In this document: positions 60,370 to 64,000 of the stretch, piece by piece
How positions within the stretch are numbered: the first letter of the stretch is position 1
Layout: every line of letters starts with the position of its first letter
Source: Ramlibacter humi
Lineage (GTDB): Bacteria > Pseudomonadota > Gammaproteobacteria > Burkholderiales > Burkholderiaceae_C
Reading direction: 5' to 3'
DNA length: 64,000 nucleotides
NCBI RefSeq assembly: GCF_004681975.1
Contig: NZ_SMLK01000008.1
Span: 1-64,000 of the forward strand
Translations under genes and position numbers: made by a program
The notes under the pieces: model-generated
The model's database searches: none
The model's input: the letters and a program-made list of their open reading frames with translations, nothing else
What the model was told of the DNA's origin: nothing

Positions 60370-61691
60370 ACGCCCATCACCTTGCGCCAGTAGGCGTACA
60401 TCGAGCGGATCAGCGTCTCAGTCACCATGTGCTCGGTGCCGCCGGTGCCGGTGCCGCCCAGCTCGCACAGCGTGCTGCCGTCCTCGCCCCACTGTTCGAA
60501 GCCCTGCTGGCTGAGTTCGATCACTTCCCCATCGTCGGCGCTGACGAAACCCGCGGGCCCGAACAGGTTGGCTTGCCGCAAGCGGCGCTGCGTCATCTCG
60601 GGCGTGTCGTCGGCGAAGCCGAAGTGCGTCCACACGAAGTCGAACTCGCCTTCGCCGCGCGGCACGATGTGGCGAGTGGACAGCGAGTTCACCTGCTGCT
60701 GGATGATCAGGCTGGGGAACAGCGTGATCATGGTGACGGTGGGCATGATGTCGTGCCCGGGGTTCGACGGGTCGGGCACTTTCCACCACGGCTCCGGCAC
60801 CACGTCCAGCAGCCGCGCGTCGTTCAGCACCATGTTGGCCTTGAACGAGGTGACGCCGTCGGTCACGGTCTTGTTCTCGCCGCCGTCGTTGCGGCGCGAG
60901 ATCATCACCGCGTGGCGCCCGTGCGCGTCCATCACCATGCGGCTTTTCTGGTCGGCGCGCCACAGGCCGAAAGTGACGAACCAGGTGTGGAGCAGGCCCG
61001 GGTGGTACGGGTCCTTGATGTTCTCCATCATCAGCTTCCAGTTGCCCGGGATGCGCTGGCGGTTGTAGCCCAGCAGCGTGAGTGACCGTCCGTTGAAGAT
61101 GCGGTCCAGCCAGGGCATGACCTGCGGGCCCAGGTAGTCGGCCAGCGGTTCGGCCTCTTCACTGAAGGTGGCGAACACGAGGCCGTGCAGCACTTCGACG
61201 CGCAGCTTGGTGAGGCCGTTGGCCTTCAGGTCGAAGTCGGCCGGCATGCCGCCGTTGACGCAAGCCGCGCCGTTCTCGTCCGTCGCCTGCACGCCGTCCT
61301 TGAACGGCAGGCCGGCCAGGTCGCCGTTCAGCTTGTAGGTCCACTGGTGGTACGGGCAGACGAAGCTGCGCGCGTTGCCGTGCGGCTGCTGGCAGAACCG
61401 CACGCCGCGGTGCGCGCAGCGGTTCTCGACCACGCGGATGCCGGGGTCGGTGCCGCGGTCCTTGGGCGCGACGCGGTCGCGCACCATGATGACCTGGCGC
61501 TCGCCCACCCAGCTGAGCTTGTAGTCGCCGGTGTTGGGCACCTCCACTTCCAGGCCAACGTAGCACCAGTGCGGGCCGTAGAAGACTTTCTCCAGCTCGC
61601 GCCGGTACAGCTGGGCGTCGGTGTAGGCCCAGAACGGCACGCGGCTGGACTCGGGGCGGTTCCAGCGCGACAGGGTCTCGGGGGCGTTCAT
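60366..61691 (-). CDS. Aromatic-ring-hydroxylating dioxygenase alpha subunit (Rieske oxygenase)
   Basis: A 441-residue oxygenase large subunit. The start is ATG 61691 (MNAPETLSRW), preceded at 8 bp by AGGAGA; an upstream ATG at 61715 falls inside a palindrome and is less likely. The Rieske [2Fe-2S] ligands are C92, H94, C112 and H115 (CAH...CPYH). The catalytic non-heme iron site is in NIKDPYHPGLLH, with D227 as the bridging acid and H230 and H235 as ligands. It should cis-dihydroxylate or demethylate an aromatic acid or hydrocarbon; the substrate cannot be told. No ferredoxin or reductase gene is adjacent. Confidence 0.92.
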   Translation of the reverse strand: MNAPETLSRWNRPESSRVPFWAYTDAQLYRRELEKVFYGPHWCYVGLEVEVPNTGDYKLSWVGERQVIMVRDRVAPKDRGTDPGIRVVENRCAHRGVRFCQQPHGNARSFVCPYHQWTYKLNGDLAGLPFKDGVQATDENGAACVNGGMPADFDLKANGLTKLRVEVLHGLVFATFSEEAEPLADYLGPQVMPWLDRIFNGRSLTLLGYNRQRIPGNWKLMMENIKDPYHPGLLHTWFVTFGLWRADQKSRMVMDAHGRHAVMISRRNDGGENKTVTDGVTSFKANMVLNDARLLDVVPEPWWKVPDPSNPGHDIMPTVTMITLFPSLIIQQQVNSLSTRHIVPRGEGEFDFVWTHFGFADDTPEMTQRRLRQANLFGPAGFVSADDGEVIELSQQGFEQWGEDGSTLCELGGTGTGGTEHMVTETLIRSMYAYWRKVMGV

Positions 61692-61699
61692 GGCGACGG

Positions 61700-61705
61700 T
61701 CTCCT
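61700..61705 (-). promoter_or_regulatory. Shine-Dalgarno site of the dioxygenase alpha gene
   Basis: AGGAGA on the minus strand, eight bases before the ATG at 61691. It decides in favour of this start over ATG 61715, which has no such sequence. Confidence 0.7.
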
Positions 61706-61714
61706 GGGGCGACA

Positions 61715-61732
61715 TGATAAGCATGCTTATCA
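61715..61732. promoter_or_regulatory. Perfect 18-bp palindromic operator candidate
   Basis: TGATAAGCATGCTTATCA, perfectly self-complementary, 23 bp upstream of the alpha-subunit start. Its size and A/T-rich half-sites resemble binding sites of MarR-family dimers. No regulator gene is nearby in the window. Confidence 0.75.
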
Positions 61733-61770
61733 ATTTCGCCCAACTGGACGCGAGTTCAGGTCGCAGGAGG

Positions 61771-61838
61771 TGGATGGCGGGTCAAGCCCGCCATGACACC
61801 GCTTCTGTCATCCCGGCGAAAGCCAGGGGCGGGATCCA
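61771..61838. repeat. REP-like elements between the dioxygenase and uvrD genes
   Basis: A unit TGGATGGCGGGTCAAGCCCG... (61771-61798) matches the doublet at 24555-24646. A second element (61806-61838) begins TGTCATCCCGGCGAAAGCC. They form an inverted pair of related units and occupy most of the gap before the uvrD stop. Confidence 0.65.
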
Positions 61839-61866
61839 CCGCCCGCCCTGCGCATCCGCGTCGCGC

Positions 61867-64000
61867 TCAGGTCACCGGCGTCAGCTTCGCCACCGCCAGC
61901 GCCAGCCACTTGATGCCGTGGCGGTTGAACTTCACCTGCGCGCGGGCGTCGTCGCCCTGCCCTTCGATGGACAGCACCGTGCCTTCGCCGAACTTGGTGT
62001 GGAACACCTGCAGCCCGGCCTTCAGGCCGTGCGAAGGCGCGGCCTTCTGCGCCGGCACCGGCGGGCTGGCGTATTTCTCCGAGCTCCACGAAGTGCCGCC
62101 CGCGCCCGACAGGCGCGTGCTGCCGTAACCGCCGCCATAGCCGAAAGCCGAGCCGCTGAAGCCCTGGTTCTTCGGCGTCAGCCACTTCAGCGCATGCTCG
62201 GGCAGCTCGTCGTAGAAGCGGCTGCGCACGTTGTAGCGCGTCTGCCCGTGCAGCAGGCGCGTCTGCGAATGGCTGATGTACAGCCGCTTGCGCGCGCGCG
62301 TGATGGCCACGTACATCAGGCGCCGCTCTTCCTCCAGGCCGTCCATGTCGGCCATCGAGCGCTCGCTGGGGAACAGGCCCTCTTCCAGCCCGGTGACGAA
62401 GACCACGTCGAACTCCAGGCCCTTGGCCGAGTGCACCGTCATCAGCTGCACCGCGTCCTGGCCGGCCTGCGCCTGGTTGTCGCCCGACTCCAGCGCGGCG
62501 TGGGTGAGGAAGGCGGACAGCGGAGACAGCGTCTCGCCCGTTTCCGCATCGGGCTCGACGTAATCCGGCGCGGGCTCATTCAGCAGCGGCTGGTCTGGAT
62601 TCAACCCCTGGCTGGCCGGCGACTGCGACAGCTCGTCCACCGGCATCGCCACCGCGTCGCGGCCGAAGCCTTCCTGCATCACGAAACTTTCGGCGGCGCT
62701 GGCCAGTTCCTCCAGGTTCTCGATGCGCTCGGCGCCTTCGCGCTCGGCCTTGTAGTGCTCGATCAGGCCCGAATGCTCCAGCACCAGTTCGATGATCTCG
62801 CGCAGGCTGAGGTTCTGCGTCTGCTCGCGCATGACGTCGACCTTGGCGACGAATGCACCCAGGTTGGCGCCGGCCTTGCCGGTGGTGGCGCTCACCGCGT
62901 CGTGCAGCGAGCAGCCCGCGGCACGCGACGCGTCCTGCAGCTGTTCGATGGTGCGCGCGCCGATGCCGCGCGGCGGGAAGTTCACCACGCGCAGGAAGCT
63001 GGTGTCGTCGTTCGGGTTCTCCAGCAGCCGCAGGTAGGCCAGCGCATGCTTGATCTCGGCGCGCTCGAAGAAGCGCAGGCCGCCGTACACGCGGTACGGC
63101 ACGCCGGCGTTGAACAGCGCCGTCTCGATCACCCGGCTTTGCGCGTTGCTGCGGTAGAGCACCGCGGTCTCCTTGCGCGGGAAACCGGGCTCCGTCCCCT
63201 GGTCGCGCGCGAGGTGCCGCATCTCCTCCACCAGCCACTGCGCCTCGGCCAGGTCGGTGGGGGCTTCGTACACCCGCACCGGCTCGCCCGGGCCCTGCTG
63301 CGTGCGCAGGTTCTTGCCCAGCCGGCCCTTGTTGTGGCTGATCAGCGCGTTGGCCGAGTCCAGGATGTTGCTGTAGCTGCGGTAGTTCTCTTCCAGCTTG
63401 ATCTGGTGCTGGACGTGGAACTCGCGCACGAAGTCGGCCATGTTGCCCACCCGCGCGCCGCGGAAGGCGTAGATGCTCTGATCGTCGTCGCCCACGGCGA
63501 ACACCGCGTTGCCGGCCGTGGACGTGCCGTCCGGGCTCATCGCGAAGATCTTCAGCCACGCGTACTGCAACCGGTTGGTGTCCTGGAACTCGTCGACCAG
63601 GATGTGCCGGAAGCGCCGCTGGTAGTGCACGCGCAGCGGCTCGTTGTCGCGCAGCAGCTCGTAGCTGCGCAGCATCAGCTCGCCGAAGTCGACCACGCCT
63701 TCTCGCTGGCATTGCTCTTCGTACAGCTGGTACAGCTCGACCTTCTTGCGGTCTTCCTCGTTGCGCGCGGCCACGTCCCTGGGCCGCAGGCCGTCTTCCT
63801 TGCAGCCGGAGATGAACCACTGCGTTTCCTTGGCCGGGAAGCGCTCCTCGTCCACGTTGAACTGCTTCATCAGCCGCTTGATGGCCGACAGCTGGTCCTG
63901 CGTGTCCAGGATCTGGAAGCTCTGCGGCAGCGTGGCCAGCTGGTAGTGCGCGCGCAGGAAGCGGTTGCACAGGCCGTGGAACGTGCCGATCCACATGCCG
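61867..64000 (-). CDS. uvrD: DNA helicase II (UvrD/PcrA), 3' part, 5' end beyond window
   Basis: About 711 codons of a superfamily 1A 3'-5' helicase; the ATP-binding N-terminus is cut by the right edge. Motifs seen are TFHGLCNRFLR (Ib region), VDEFQDTN (II), VGDDDQSIYAFRGA (III), NYRS (IV), VQLMTVHSAKGLEFD (V) and YVAITRARKRLY (VI). The Gly/Tyr-rich C-terminal tail is usual. It functions in nucleotide-excision and mismatch repair. Confidence 0.95.
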   Translation of the reverse strand, partial: GMWIGTFHGLCNRFLRAHYQLATLPQSFQILDTQDQLSAIKRLMKQFNVDEERFPAKETQWFISGCKEDGLRPRDVAARNEEDRKKVELYQLYEEQCQREGVVDFGELMLRSYELLRDNEPLRVHYQRRFRHILVDEFQDTNRLQYAWLKIFAMSPDGTSTAGNAVFAVGDDDQSIYAFRGARVGNMADFVREFHVQHQIKLEENYRSYSNILDSANALISHNKGRLGKNLRTQQGPGEPVRVYEAPTDLAEAQWLVEEMRHLARDQGTEPGFPRKETAVLYRSNAQSRVIETALFNAGVPYRVYGGLRFFERAEIKHALAYLRLLENPNDDTSFLRVVNFPPRGIGARTIEQLQDASRAAGCSLHDAVSATTGKAGANLGAFVAKVDVMREQTQNLSLREIIELVLEHSGLIEHYKAEREGAERIENLEELASAAESFVMQEGFGRDAVAMPVDELSQSPASQGLNPDQPLLNEPAPDYVEPDAETGETLSPLSAFLTHAALESGDNQAQAGQDAVQLMTVHSAKGLEFDVVFVTGLEEGLFPSERSMADMDGLEEERRLMYVAITRARKRLYISHSQTRLLHGQTRYNVRSRFYDELPEHALKWLTPKNQGFSGSAFGYGGGYGSTRLSGAGGTSWSSEKYASPPVPAQKAAPSHGLKAGLQVFHTKFGEGTVLSIEGQGDDARAQVKFNRHGIKWLALAVAKLTPVT

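Noticed and set aside
61692-61733. Start of the dioxygenase alpha subunit at ATG 61715 or upstream.
   Set aside because: Those codons lie inside the palindrome and lack a Shine-Dalgarno sequence, while ATG 61691 has AGGAGA at proper spacing.

Overview
The window is about 64 kb of GC-rich, gene-dense chromosome from a betaproteobacterium, most likely Burkholderiales, family Comamonadaceae (a Ramlibacter/Variovorax-like organism is my best guess). The reasons are two Bug/TctC-type periplasmic receptors, the gene orders pyrG-kdsA-DUF1330-eno-ftsB, dapA-bamC-MBL hydrolase and parE-GNAT-transglycosylase-parC, and short intergenic repeats of the kind common in that family. Nothing marks a prophage, plasmid, insertion sequence, CRISPR array or RNA gene. 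The genes are the complement of a free-living Gram-negative cell: topoisomerase IV, outer-membrane assembly, lipopolysaccharide and peptidoglycan work, and coenzyme synthesis.

Layout. 0.1-7.1 kb (minus): glutathione transferase, PaaI-type thioesterase, and a parE/GNAT/lytic transglycosylase/parC cluster. 7.3-13.2 kb (plus): MFS transporter, a small membrane protein, SDR, methyltransferase, dapA, bamC, MBL hydrolase. 13.2-18.4 kb (mostly minus): Ala/Pro-rich lipoprotein, an uncharacterised gene coupled to the ribosomal-protein L16 hydroxylase, a glycine-zipper lipoprotein, dut and coaBC; a plus-strand FKBP lies among them. 18.5-24.6 kb (plus): pyrG, kdsA, DUF1330, eno, ftsB, pnuC and a NadR-like kinase. 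24.7-28.4 kb: hslO and a gamma-carbonic anhydrase-like protein (minus), then an EAL-HDOD protein and a DUF455 ferritin-like protein (plus).

28.4-50.0 kb (minus) is the outstanding region: a two-partner secretion locus with a TpsB/FhaC transporter and one uninterrupted 6,646-residue exoprotein, nearly a third of the window. Its C-terminal part contains eight tandem units of 146-148 residues whose central copies are almost identical.

50.2-55.5 kb (minus): MFS transporter, PLP-dependent dehydratase coupled to a Bug receptor, xerD and a second Bug receptor. 55.6-64 kb: AEC permease (plus), queG (minus), tsaE, N-acetylmuramoyl-L-alanine amidase and a small lipoprotein (plus), a Rieske dioxygenase pair behind a perfect 18-bp palindrome (minus), and the 3' part of uvrD running off the right edge (minus).

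Five imperfect palindromes of about 110-120 bp form a dispersed intergenic family, found between divergent, convergent and co-directional genes. Several shorter REP-like repeats are also present, one of which has been read into the N-terminus of the dioxygenase beta subunit. Starts were chosen by family alignment, overlap with neighbours and visible Shine-Dalgarno sequences. All homology calls are from recognition of motifs; no database search was run.
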